Of a DNA stretch of 64,000 bases, positions 34,773-42,982 are shown piece by piece (the first letter of the stretch is position 1; each line of letters starts with the position of its first letter). The position numbers and the translations under genes are program-made. A model generated the notes under the pieces. That model was not told where the DNA came from. It searched no databases and saw only the letters and a program-made list of their open reading frames with translations. The stretch comes from Ochrobactrum sp. RH2CCR150 (GTDB taxonomy: Bacteria > Pseudomonadota > Alphaproteobacteria > Rhizobiales > Rhizobiaceae). The stretch lies in the NCBI GenBank assembly GCA_014138095.1, contig JACGXE010000010.1, forward strand, positions 62,001 through 126,000. The letters are read 5' to 3'.

Positions 34773-35150
34773 TAGTTCTTCTTCAACCTGTTCGGCCGTG
34801 GATACCAGCCAGACACCCGACAGGATGAAAATGCTCCCGGCGATCTGCAAGAGATTGGTCGGTTCCTGAAACCAAAGCCAGCTTGCGGCCAATACTGCCA
34901 CATAGCTGATAGCGGATATCGGAAAAGCCTTGCTGAGATCGAAATCGGCAAGCACTTTCATCCAGAAGAAAAAGCACGCAATCTCCACCGCTACGGTTGC
35001 CAGCATCCATTGCGAAGTCGCCGCTGCGATTACCCAGCCAAAGCCTGTCGCGGTGATCTGATCCAGATGTCCGGCTGCGAACTTCACGAAGATCTGCGCC
35101 AATGTGTTGAAGACTGGAATAGCAATCCAAAGAGAAATGTGACTTTTCAC
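34752..35150 (-). CDS. ArnE/ArnF-like four-helix membrane protein (second copy)
   Basis: This 132-residue protein has four hydrophobic helices and the small-multidrug-resistance/EamA half fold. The segment LADFDLSKAFPISAISYVAVLAASWLWFQEP matches the LSxAFPxxAxSY core of ArnE/ArnF flippase subunits. The start is GTG, after GGAGACGAA. It overlaps the transferase gene by four bases. Together with the partner at 37138 it could form a heterodimer that moves a lipid-linked or small amine substrate across the inner membrane. Substrate is unknown. Confidence 0.8.
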   Translation of the reverse strand: MKSHISLWIAIPVFNTLAQIFVKFAAGHLDQITATGFGWVIAAATSQWMLATVAVEIACFFFWMKVLADFDLSKAFPISAISYVAVLAASWLWFQEPTNLLQIAGSIFILSGVWLVSTAEQVEEELSESELK

Positions 35151-36325
35151 GACTTCGTCTCCGGTGTTTCATCGATGGCAAACATGGGTGAAACGAGTTT
35201 CAACAGGGCCTGTATTATCGGATTGCGGTGCCTGAAGAACATCGTGTTGCGCGTCAGGCGGCTGCCAAGCCTGACCTTGTTTTCATAGTAAGCTTGTCCG
35301 CTTTGATAACGTCGCATTCCGTGCTTGATGCAATATTCGAGATTATTGAACCAGCTCAGATAATAGAGATTGTACTTGCGGCCAGCCTCCGCATCCATGC
35401 AGAAGAACTTGTCCACCAGCACCTTCTCGTCGCAGACGAAGACATTAGCCGCGAGAATTTGATCGTCCACCTTATAGACGGTGCAAAATGCGCGGCCCCG
35501 CATCTGCCTCAATATTCCAGTGAAATAGGCGCTGGTGAGCGCTTCAAACTGCCACTCGCTGCGATCGCGCGTGTCGTTATAAAGTTCCATGAAGCGCGGC
35601 AAAAAATCAGCAATGTCCGCGTGATACTCGACAGTCACTGCATCGCGACTGCGCAATTTGCGGCGCATATCCTTGCGTGTTCCCGGTGACAAACGCGCCA
35701 TATAGTCGTCAATCGATGCAAAATCGATGTCCAGCCAAGCGGTTGCCAGTCCGGGTATGACGGCATAGCCGCCACTTGCAAACACAGTTTGCAAGACAGC
35801 GGGAAGCGTCTCAGGCACATCTTTGATGCCACGAAGGGCGCAACCTTCCGCATCGGCCATTCGGCTGAAGCCATCAAGCAGTTGCTTGAGCAAAACCGGC
35901 TGCATCTCAGGCGTTACAGACGAATGAAATCCCGGCACGCCATTTTCGGTGCAGGGCGAGCCAAGACAGGCAAGGCGCAGAGTGAGAAAACTCGACCAAT
36001 AGCGCCGGACACCACGCACCATCCGGCGCACACGCCCCTCCTCTAATGTCGTATCAAGTTGATACTCCGTCAGAAAAGCTGGCATTGCAGCAACAACGCG
36101 CTCGTTTTGTACAATCGTGACATAGCGCCAGTGGAAACCCTCGATCCCTGCCTGCTCAACCGCGAGCAGATAATCGTAGTTCTCGATTTCATTGGGAAAA
36201 CAGTCGTTCCAGGCCTCGCGACCGATATGCACAATGGAGGCGACGACCCGCGTTTCGGCGAGCGCCGTCTTGCCAATCAAAACCGGGGTGCATGCTGGCA
36301 ATCCGTCAAACAAGCTCGCAAGCAT
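35147..36325 (-). CDS. FemAB/GNAT-like acyltransferase
   Basis: About 392 residues. I choose the ATG at 36325 (GAGGGGCAGA upstream) over a more distant one at 36385, which overlaps the hydrolase by 80 bases. The C-terminal half carries a GNAT fold like that of BioF2/FemAB-type proteins: RLSPGTRKDMRRKLRS, FMELYNDTRDRSEWQFEALTSAYF, AANVFVCDEKVLVDKFFCMD, and YYLSWFNNLEYCIKHGMRRYQSGQAYYENKVRLGS. Such enzymes transfer amino-acyl or acyl groups to cell-wall or lipid acceptors. It is fifth in a tightly overlapped operon with two small flippase-like genes, so an envelope acceptor is plausible. Confidence 0.8.
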   Translation of the reverse strand: MLASLFDGLPACTPVLIGKTALAETRVVASIVHIGREAWNDCFPNEIENYDYLLAVEQAGIEGFHWRYVTIVQNERVVAAMPAFLTEYQLDTTLEEGRVRRMVRGVRRYWSSFLTLRLACLGSPCTENGVPGFHSSVTPEMQPVLLKQLLDGFSRMADAEGCALRGIKDVPETLPAVLQTVFASGGYAVIPGLATAWLDIDFASIDDYMARLSPGTRKDMRRKLRSRDAVTVEYHADIADFLPRFMELYNDTRDRSEWQFEALTSAYFTGILRQMRGRAFCTVYKVDDQILAANVFVCDEKVLVDKFFCMDAEAGRKYNLYYLSWFNNLEYCIKHGMRRYQSGQAYYENKVRLGSRLTRNTMFFRHRNPIIQALLKLVSPMFAIDETPETKS

Positions 36326-37124
36326 TCTGCCCCTCGAAATAGCTGGCGGTGAAATCCGCGACCGACCGATGCTGCCGATCGACATGGATCATGTGATAGC
36401 TGTCCTCAATCCAGTGCAGGCTATTGGGCGCGCCCAGATGTCGGGCGATATATTCCGCCTGTCGCGGATTGCTCAGATCGTCTTCGCGCGCATGGAGGAT
36501 AAGTGTCGGGGTACGAATAGCGGGAAGCTGCTGTCGAAATGTCCGCCCCAGACGGTACATTTCAATGATCCCGGTCCCGGGGAAATGTTCCAGCACACCT
36601 TCTGCCGACATGCCTGTCATGAGGCGGCGCAACCGGTCATCTTTGATACCCATCGCTGGCGTTTCGGAAAAATTGAGACGATTGAGAAAAGGAACGTGGG
36701 CCAACCAGCCGATCTGCCGTGACAAGAACGGATAGAAGAAGGGCACCCCCCAGCCATCGTAATGAAAGCACGGCGAATAAAGTGCGACGGCCTTTATGGA
36801 ACCCGGATTTCTATGCGCTGACAAAAGCGCAAGCTTTCCGCCAACACAAATGCCAGCCGCATAGGTCGTTTCGGAATAAGCTTTCAGCTTCTCCGCCGCC
36901 TCATCGACACTATCAAGCCAATCGCGCCAATGGCTCGCACGAAATGACGCTTCGCTTTCTCCATGTCCAGCAAGAAGAGGAGCATAGACCGTAAAGCCAC
37001 GTCGATTGAGAAGCCGCCCGACCAGACGCATCTCTGCAGGAGCGCCAGTCATACCGTGAACCAGTAACACGGCCTGTCCGTTCGTTCCCGGCATGAAGAA
37101 TGAAAATGGATCGGAGAGATTCAT
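36306..37124 (-). CDS. Alpha/beta hydrolase with Cys nucleophile
   Basis: This 272-residue hydrolase is of the monoacylglycerol lipase/serine aminopeptidase type. The oxyanion motif LLVHGMTG, Asp in LILHAREDDLSNP and His in IEDSYHMIHVD are present. The nucleophile elbow reads GICVGG, with Cys (codon TGT) where GxSxG has Ser, as in dienelactone hydrolases. A lid region of aromatic residues follows (FHYDGWGVPFFYPF). The enzyme may be a thioesterase or transacylase rather than a plain esterase; this is inference. It overlaps the transferase gene by 20 bases. Confidence 0.85.
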   Translation of the reverse strand: MNLSDPFSFFMPGTNGQAVLLVHGMTGAPAEMRLVGRLLNRRGFTVYAPLLAGHGESEASFRASHWRDWLDSVDEAAEKLKAYSETTYAAGICVGGKLALLSAHRNPGSIKAVALYSPCFHYDGWGVPFFYPFLSRQIGWLAHVPFLNRLNFSETPAMGIKDDRLRRLMTGMSAEGVLEHFPGTGIIEMYRLGRTFRQQLPAIRTPTLILHAREDDLSNPRQAEYIARHLGAPNSLHWIEDSYHMIHVDRQHRSVADFTASYFEGQNACELV

Positions 37125-37137
37125 GAATTTTGCTTTC

Positions 37138-37494
37138 TCAAAGCCCTGTCAGGCCGACGCAAACGACGCCGATTGTGATCAGAGAAACACCAAAGGCGTG
37201 GCGTTGATTGATCTTCTCAGAGAAGAATAATGCCCCAGCGACAACCATTGCTGCATAGCTCAACGCCATCAAAGGAAAGGCGATCGATAGCGGAACCTGT
37301 TCCAGCACCAACATCCAGCAGAACAGTTCCACGGCCCAGAACATCACACCCAACCATGTGACCGGCAGCAACAGGGTACGCCACATATCCGGCGCACGGT
37401 CCGCCGCAAATTTGAAACAGACCTCGCGTCCCACTTCCGTAAGGATGCAGAGAATCACCAAAGCCAGCATCGACAAGGAAAGCGTTCCGGTCAT
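37138..37494 (-). CDS. ArnE/ArnF-like four-helix membrane protein (first copy)
   Basis: This 118-residue protein has four predicted helices. LVLEQVPLSIAFPLMALSYAAMVVAGALFFSEKI shows the same LSxAFPxxAxSY core as the gene at 34752. ArnE and ArnF (about 111 and 128 residues) are an obligate pair that flips aminoarabinose-undecaprenyl phosphate; the present pair copies this size relation. It overlaps the arginase-fold gene by four bases. Confidence 0.8.
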   Translation of the reverse strand: MTGTLSLSMLALVILCILTEVGREVCFKFAADRAPDMWRTLLLPVTWLGVMFWAVELFCWMLVLEQVPLSIAFPLMALSYAAMVVAGALFFSEKINQRHAFGVSLITIGVVCVGLTGL

Positions 37495-38447
37495 TGCGCC
37501 ATCATCCCGCTCAATGTATGCAAAAGCTGATGATTGAGTGCGCTGTTGACTGCAATTGCGCGCTCAATGGCATCAGGCCCGGCTGGCTGATCGAGCATGA
37601 TCTCGATACGTTTTGCCATCCGACGCGTGAACGATCCGCGATAATTAGCGTGCGAATAATCGCCGATCACATCGGCCCCGATAATGCGGTGACGTCCTCT
37701 GATCGCGCGCAATGCCTCCAATAGAAATGGCAACCGCATCTGACCCTGATCCCAGTTGGTGATGACTTCATCACGGGCCAGAACATCCTTGTCGATGGTG
37801 ATGTAAACAGCCTCAGTGCCAATGCGGGAGGTTAGACGCGATATGAAATCCACCTCTCCACACTTGGCAATTGTCCGCCAGTCGATATAGCCCCGTCGGT
37901 GGGAATGGCTTGCTCCGGAACCATAGTTGCGCCAGACGCGACTTGACGCATGGTCATAAGGATAAAGTTCCAGCCGCTGGTCGCGCAGAAGGGACAGATT
38001 AGCGCCCTTCCATTCCGGAAAATTCAGGTCGCTGCTGCAAACACCAATGGTGATGATCTTCTTTACCAGAGGATTTGAGGTAGCGCGATTGACCCAGGAC
38101 CCGCAATGCACACCATTCTTAAAATGAACCCAGTCAGGATGATTATCGAAATGGATAAGGGTAACTGGTTGGGATGACTGCTCCAGCGCCAACTCCAGCA
38201 ACAGAGAAGTGACGTGGTGAAAATCACCTGATCCCATGAAGCACAAGGGAGCCGTTCCGCCAGCCCTGGTATAGACCACGGACAGCCGCTCTTTCAGCTT
38301 GGTCAGTTCATCCGGACGAGCCCAAAGACGAAGCAAGTCGCCTTCAGCCTTCACCATGGTTTCGGATGCGCCGGCATCGCGGCACGTCTTCATGAAGTCG
38401 GATTGCAGCTCCAGCGCGTCATCGAGATGAAGTAGATGGAGCTGCAT
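37491..38447 (-). CDS. Arginase/ureohydrolase-fold protein
   Basis: This 318-residue protein has arginase-family metal-ligand motifs in diverged form: GSGDFHHV (family GGDHS), LIHFDNHPDW (DAHxD) and ITIDKDVL (SxDxD). Both Asp-x-His-x-Asp and Asp-x-Asp are kept, so a dinuclear Mn site is likely. Substrate residues differ from arginase and agmatinase, so another guanidino- or amide compound is probable. The gene begins five bases after the aminotransferase stop and is translationally coupled downstream. The family also includes formiminoglutamase and histone-deacetylase-like enzymes. Confidence 0.82.
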   Translation of the reverse strand: MQLHLLHLDDALELQSDFMKTCRDAGASETMVKAEGDLLRLWARPDELTKLKERLSVVYTRAGGTAPLCFMGSGDFHHVTSLLLELALEQSSQPVTLIHFDNHPDWVHFKNGVHCGSWVNRATSNPLVKKIITIGVCSSDLNFPEWKGANLSLLRDQRLELYPYDHASSRVWRNYGSGASHSHRRGYIDWRTIAKCGEVDFISRLTSRIGTEAVYITIDKDVLARDEVITNWDQGQMRLPFLLEALRAIRGRHRIIGADVIGDYSHANYRGSFTRRMAKRIEIMLDQPAGPDAIERAIAVNSALNHQLLHTLSGMMAQ

Positions 38448-38452
38448 TTTTG

Positions 38453-39877
38453 TTATCGCTTTGCTGCGCGCACGAAGAGTTGGTCAAGCAGCGTCAGCGC
38501 AAGATCGATCTCCTCGCGGGAAATCATCAGGTTAGGAGCCAGCGTGATGACATTCTTGTGGTAGCCGCCAACGTCGAGCACGAGACCATAGTTCTTGCCA
38601 TTGACAGTAAGATCGCCCTTCATGCCCTCATCGCACATCCAGTCAAGCGTCGCCTTGTCCGGCGTATAGCTGTCTTCCTGACAAACCTCTAACCGGAGCG
38701 CGAGGCCAAGACCGTCAACTTCGCCGATTGTCTTGTGCTTTGCCTGCAGCTGCTTCAGACCATCGAGGAAGTAAGCGCCCTTCTCCATGATAGAGGCGCC
38801 GTAGTCTTCCTCTTCTTCCAGCATCCGCAGGGTCTCAAGGGCAACAGCGGTACCCATGGGGTTACTTGCAAATGTGGAATGGGTCGAGCCGGGAGGGAAA
38901 ACGCCCGGATGGATCATGTCTTCACGCGCCCAGATACCCGACAGCGGGTTGAGACCATTGGTGATTGCCTTGCCGAACACCAACACATCCGGGTTGACGC
39001 CAAAATGCTCAATCGACCAGAGCTTTCCGGTGCGATAGACTCCCATCTGAATTTCGTCGACGACCAGCAAAATGCCGTGTTCATCGAGAACCTTCTTCAG
39101 TTCTTTGAAGAAATTCATCGGCGGAATAACATAACCACCCGTGCCCTGAATCGGCTCCACATAGAAGGCCGCGAATTCGGACTTGCCAGCCTTCGGATCC
39201 CAGACGCCGTTGTATTCGCTTTCAAACAAGCGAGCGAATTTCTGCACGCAATAGTGGCCGTATTCTTCCTTGCTCATACCCTTGGGACCGCGGAAATGAT
39301 AAGGAAATTCAATGAACTGCGCGCGATCAGAGAAATGACCGTAACGACGGCGATAACGATAGCTCGATGTAATCGAAGATGCGCCCAGCGTACGTCCGTG
39401 ATAGCCGCCTTCAAAGGCAAACATCAGACTCTTGCCGCCGCTGAAGTTGCGCACCAGCTTGAGTGAATCCTCAACCGCCTGCGATCCGCCAACGTTGAAA
39501 TGTACCCGACCTTTTGTTCCGAACTTGCGTTGCGCGTCCTGCGCAATTAAAGCTGCAAGTTCCACCTTCTCGCGATGGAGATACTGCGAGGCAACCTGTG
39601 GCAGCGTATCAAGCTGGCGATGCGCGGCCGCATTCAAACGCGGATTGCGATAGCCGAAATTGACGGCCGAATACCACATCTGCAAATCGAGAAACGGCGT
39701 CTCCTGCTCGTTGAACAGGAACGATCCTTCGCAACCGGTGAAAAAGGCCGGATTTTCCGAGTAATGGACAGTGTCACCATGCGAGCAATAAAGCTCTTCA
39801 AGGAGACGCAGATCGCTTTCGGTTTCAGCAACAACCGAATAGGGTTGGGACGAATTGGAAGTCACAGTCTTGTTCAT
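38453..39877 (-). CDS. Class III (omega) aminotransferase
   Basis: This 474-residue PLP enzyme has fold-type I class III motifs: NVGGSQAVEDSLKLVRNFSGGKSLMFAFEGGYHGRTLGA, YVEPIQGTGGYVIPP, LLVVDEIQMGVYRTGKLWSIEH (PLP Asp) and VFGKAITNGLNPLSG (Schiff-base Lys). Substrates of this class are omega-amino groups such as ornithine, diaminobutyrate, GABA or putrescine. It is the first gene of a six-gene overlapped operon, 138 bases after a HAD phosphatase. It probably makes or uses the amine that the arginase-fold enzyme, transferase and flippase-like pair handle. Confidence 0.9.
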   Translation of the reverse strand: MNKTVTSNSSQPYSVVAETESDLRLLEELYCSHGDTVHYSENPAFFTGCEGSFLFNEQETPFLDLQMWYSAVNFGYRNPRLNAAAHRQLDTLPQVASQYLHREKVELAALIAQDAQRKFGTKGRVHFNVGGSQAVEDSLKLVRNFSGGKSLMFAFEGGYHGRTLGASSITSSYRYRRRYGHFSDRAQFIEFPYHFRGPKGMSKEEYGHYCVQKFARLFESEYNGVWDPKAGKSEFAAFYVEPIQGTGGYVIPPMNFFKELKKVLDEHGILLVVDEIQMGVYRTGKLWSIEHFGVNPDVLVFGKAITNGLNPLSGIWAREDMIHPGVFPPGSTHSTFASNPMGTAVALETLRMLEEEEDYGASIMEKGAYFLDGLKQLQAKHKTIGEVDGLGLALRLEVCQEDSYTPDKATLDWMCDEGMKGDLTVNGKNYGLVLDVGGYHKNVITLAPNLMISREEIDLALTLLDQLFVRAAKR

Positions 39878-40015
39878 GGATGTGCTTTCTGGGAGTTATG
39901 ATAATTGTCTTTGCAACAGGCGTATTTCGGGCGTCGGCTTGCCGCTTTTGGGCGGATTAGCCGTTACAAAGGTTGGGACTTACAGCTCTTGGAACTCAGC
40001 GAGACAGGTGATTAC

Positions 40016-40696
40016 TCAAGCAGCAGCGAAGCTCTGTGGAAGCGCCTCTTCCCGCAACGCGGGTAACAAGGCACGCAGACTTCGTGTGATATCGTGGAAG
40101 CCATCATAGGCTATGAACGGGATATTCCGGCTTCGGCAATGATCTGCCAGAGATTTCTTGGCGAAGATGAGTTCTGGTCGGTCGGACACGCAGAAGTCCG
40201 ACCGACCATCGCCAACGTAGACGCGAGGGACGGCAACATCGAGAACCCTGCATTTGCAGACGCCTGATGCAGCCCGACATCCACTGTCGGCGTAAGGAGA
40301 AAGGAGTGCGTAGCGATCGCGCCCGGCATGTTCGGTTACAAGAAAACGGTTGGCGACCACCGGCAACGAGCCGAGATCAAATCGCGAAAGAATGCGACGG
40401 ATAAAATAGTCCACACCATCGCTGACAATGGTAACGGCTAGGTTTTCCGACTGGCAGAAGGCGACGAATGCAATGAAGCCGGGATCGATCTCGATTTCAT
40501 CAAGCACCCTGTCAAGTTCATCAGGACGCGCATTAATCAAGGCAATCTGCTGACGCATGCAGGCACCGGAATCGATCTCACCCGCGGCCCATTGCGCCTC
40601 GATTTCCTCCCATGATGGATCGGCAAGACGAGACAGAACATAATCTGTTGCATCATGCGTCGAGATCGTTCCATCAAAGTCACAGTAAATATGCAT
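40016..40696 (-). CDS. HAD-IB phosphatase (MtnX/SerB-like)
   Basis: This 226-residue soluble HAD has the nucleophile motif IYCDFDGTIS at the N-terminus, motif II TIVSDGVDYF and motif IV VYVGDGRSDFCVS. It resembles MtnX (methionine salvage) and phosphoserine phosphatase. An extra Cys-rich loop (SGCRAASGVCKC) is present. The ATG at 40696 follows AAGGGCTGATGAA. No other methionine-salvage gene is near, so the substrate is probably an intermediate of the adjacent aminotransferase pathway. Confidence 0.82.
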   Translation of the reverse strand: MHIYCDFDGTISTHDATDYVLSRLADPSWEEIEAQWAAGEIDSGACMRQQIALINARPDELDRVLDEIEIDPGFIAFVAFCQSENLAVTIVSDGVDYFIRRILSRFDLGSLPVVANRFLVTEHAGRDRYALLSPYADSGCRAASGVCKCRVLDVAVPRVYVGDGRSDFCVSDRPELIFAKKSLADHCRSRNIPFIAYDGFHDITRSLRALLPALREEALPQSFAAA

Positions 40697-40822
40697 TTCA
40701 TCAGCCCTTGGTAATTGGCTGAGCTTTTAGCAACCCTAACTGAGGCGATGATGATGGGAAACTGAGGCGAAACTGAAATCTGGACAGTTTTTTGAAAGAA
40801 TCTGCATTTTTTGCAAATAGAG

Positions 40823-42223
40823 TCAGCGCCAAGATGGGACCGCAACCGCTCTACCAATAACAAGGTCGACGCGCAAACCCCGGCCGTTATCAGGCACGTC
40901 CAGTGACACTTTTACCGAAAGACGGGTCGCAATATCCGCGACGATGGCAAGACCCAATCCAGTCCCTTCTTCCTGCGGCGAGCCAACACGGTAAAACCGT
41001 TGGAACACCGCTTCGCGTTGTTCCAACGGTATACCCGGACCGGTATCGCAAATCGTCAACAGCCATTCCGTTTCGTTCGTGTCTTGAAGTGAAACGTAAA
41101 TGTCGCCCCCCTCCGGCGTATATTTGGTCGCGTTTTCGACCAGGTTCTCGATAAGCAGGAGTAACAAAGGCTCGTCGGTGTCGACCCAGGCATCTTCAAC
41201 GCCATCCAGGGTGATATCCAGACACTTCTGCCGAATGACCGGGCCCAGTTCGGCCAGAACGGACGCGGCCATATCATAGAGATTGAACCGGCTATATTGG
41301 ACCTGCTGATGGCTGACGCGTCCCGCCTGCAAGAGCTGTTCAATCAAACGCAAAGCCTTTTCGTTGCTTTGCACGAGACTGGCGACGATGGCCTTCCGCT
41401 CATCTTCATTATCCGATTGTTGCAACATCTGGAGCAACAGCTTCAAACCAGCATGAGGTGTGCGCAACTGATGTGCAGCGTGATCGGCGAACCGCCGTTC
41501 GGCGGTAAGCGAGCGATCAAGCTTGCTCATCAACTGGTTGACAGAGCGCCCAAGAGGCGTGAGATCGCGGGGCAATCCATCTGTCGGGATAAATGAGAGA
41601 TCATCCGATGAACGGCTGCGTATCTGATTGATCAGCCCGTGAATCGTCCGCAAACCACGCCGGATGCCGAACCACATCAGCAATCCGATCAAGGGAATGA
41701 GGATCAGAAGCGGGATGACCAGATTGAGCAGAATGTTGGAGACCAGAGTATTGCGCAGTTCAGTTTTCTCACCGACCTCAACAACAAACTGGTCACCCGG
41801 TATCTGGAGCGCATAAACGCGCCAAAGCTCACCGTCATAGACGACATCGGACAGACCGCTTCCCGACAAGGGCTGTACCGGACGAAAAGCGGTCGTGGAA
41901 TAGACAGCTATCCCTCCGTTTTTCCAGACGCGAAACATATGCGCATCGGCATAATCGTCGACGTCTTCATTCAGCGCCAGCTGGTCCCCCATGGCGAAGT
42001 CCAGATCCTTGAACTGGCGAGCCTCATTGAAATTGTGTTTCTGCAGCGGCTTTTGAAGTAAATTCCATAACACATTGGCATCGTTGATCAGTTGCGCATC
42101 ATAGATATGATTGATTTCGCGCAGCGCACTTTGGAAAGCGAACACGCCGATAATAACCAACGCGATGAGAATTGTCGGAGCGACGCGGATAAACAGGCTC
42201 CACGTCAAGGTGGGCTGTTTCAT
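40823..42223 (-). CDS. Sensor histidine kinase (PmrB/QseC type)
   Basis: This 466-residue kinase has transmembrane helices at about 13-33 and 164-186 that flank a periplasmic sensor domain with an acidic patch (NEDVDDYADAH, residues 85-95). A HAMP-like linker follows, then the phospho-acceptor His251 in HAAHQLRTP, N box ENLVENATKYTP, G1 DTGPGIP and G2 GTGLGLAIV. Acidic sensor patches in this group bind metals or cationic peptides. It overlaps the response-regulator gene by four bases. The HAD-aminotransferase cluster follows 126 bases downstream on the same strand. Confidence 0.92.
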   Translation of the reverse strand: MKQPTLTWSLFIRVAPTILIALVIIGVFAFQSALREINHIYDAQLINDANVLWNLLQKPLQKHNFNEARQFKDLDFAMGDQLALNEDVDDYADAHMFRVWKNGGIAVYSTTAFRPVQPLSGSGLSDVVYDGELWRVYALQIPGDQFVVEVGEKTELRNTLVSNILLNLVIPLLILIPLIGLLMWFGIRRGLRTIHGLINQIRSRSSDDLSFIPTDGLPRDLTPLGRSVNQLMSKLDRSLTAERRFADHAAHQLRTPHAGLKLLLQMLQQSDNEDERKAIVASLVQSNEKALRLIEQLLQAGRVSHQQVQYSRFNLYDMAASVLAELGPVIRQKCLDITLDGVEDAWVDTDEPLLLLLIENLVENATKYTPEGGDIYVSLQDTNETEWLLTICDTGPGIPLEQREAVFQRFYRVGSPQEEGTGLGLAIVADIATRLSVKVSLDVPDNGRGLRVDLVIGRAVAVPSWR

Positions 42224-42876
42224 CGTTCAACCATATATCCGACACCGCGCATCGAGGTGATGAAATCCGCCCCCAGTTTCTTGCGCAGATTGTAGATAAT
42301 CACCTCGGTGGTGTTGCTTTCAATGGCGCTTTCCGTGCTGTAGAGCGCATATTCGATATCGCGCTTGGTCACATATTTGCCTGCGCGTTCCATCAAAAGC
42401 TTCAGCAGTTGAAACTCTTTCGCGGTAACGGCAATTTGGCCATCGCTTCCGCGCACAACCATTGCTGCCGGGTCAACTTCAATCGGGCCGCTTTTCAGAA
42501 TGCTATCTGCACGTCCGTCTCGCCGCCGCAACACAGCGCGCAAACGGGCGAGCAATTCTTCCAGATCGAATGGTTTGGTGAGATAATCATCGGCGCCACT
42601 GTCTAGCCCCTCAACCCGTTGTTGCGGCAGATCGCGCGCCGTCAACAGGAGGATAGGTATACTGTTACCCGATTGTCTGGCTCTGCGCAGAACGTCTATG
42701 CCACTTAGTTTCGGCAGATTAACATCAAGCACCACGATGCTGTATTCGAGCGTTGCCAACGCCTCGACTGCAGCCTCGCCGTCCTGCACCCAATCAACGC
42801 CATAAGCATGTTTCTCAAGGACCTGAGAGAGAGAACGCCCTAATATAATATCATCTTCAACAAGTAAGACGCGCAA
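42220..42876 (-). CDS. OmpR-family response regulator (PmrA/QseB type)
   Basis: This 218-residue protein has a receiver domain (acidic pair VEDD, phospho-acceptor Asp51 in VVLDVNLP, Thr in LLTARD, Lys in YLTKPF) and a C-terminal winged helix (TAKEFQLLKLLMERAGKYVTKRDIEYALY, then NTTEVIIYNLRKKLGADFITSMRGVGYMV). It is first gene of the kinase pair. The likely targets are its own operon and the cluster downstream; this is inferred from position. Confidence 0.93.
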   Translation of the reverse strand: MRVLLVEDDIILGRSLSQVLEKHAYGVDWVQDGEAAVEALATLEYSIVVLDVNLPKLSGIDVLRRARQSGNSIPILLLTARDLPQQRVEGLDSGADDYLTKPFDLEELLARLRAVLRRRDGRADSILKSGPIEVDPAAMVVRGSDGQIAVTAKEFQLLKLLMERAGKYVTKRDIEYALYSTESAIESNTTEVIIYNLRKKLGADFITSMRGVGYMVER

Positions 42877-42982
42877 TCTTCTAACCTTCAGCCATGAAGA
42901 ATTTGAATTCTTAGCCCGGCCATTCCGGCAATTTTACGACAGTCGTTAGCGCTGCATTATGAATCAGAGCGCAGTCCTTTGC

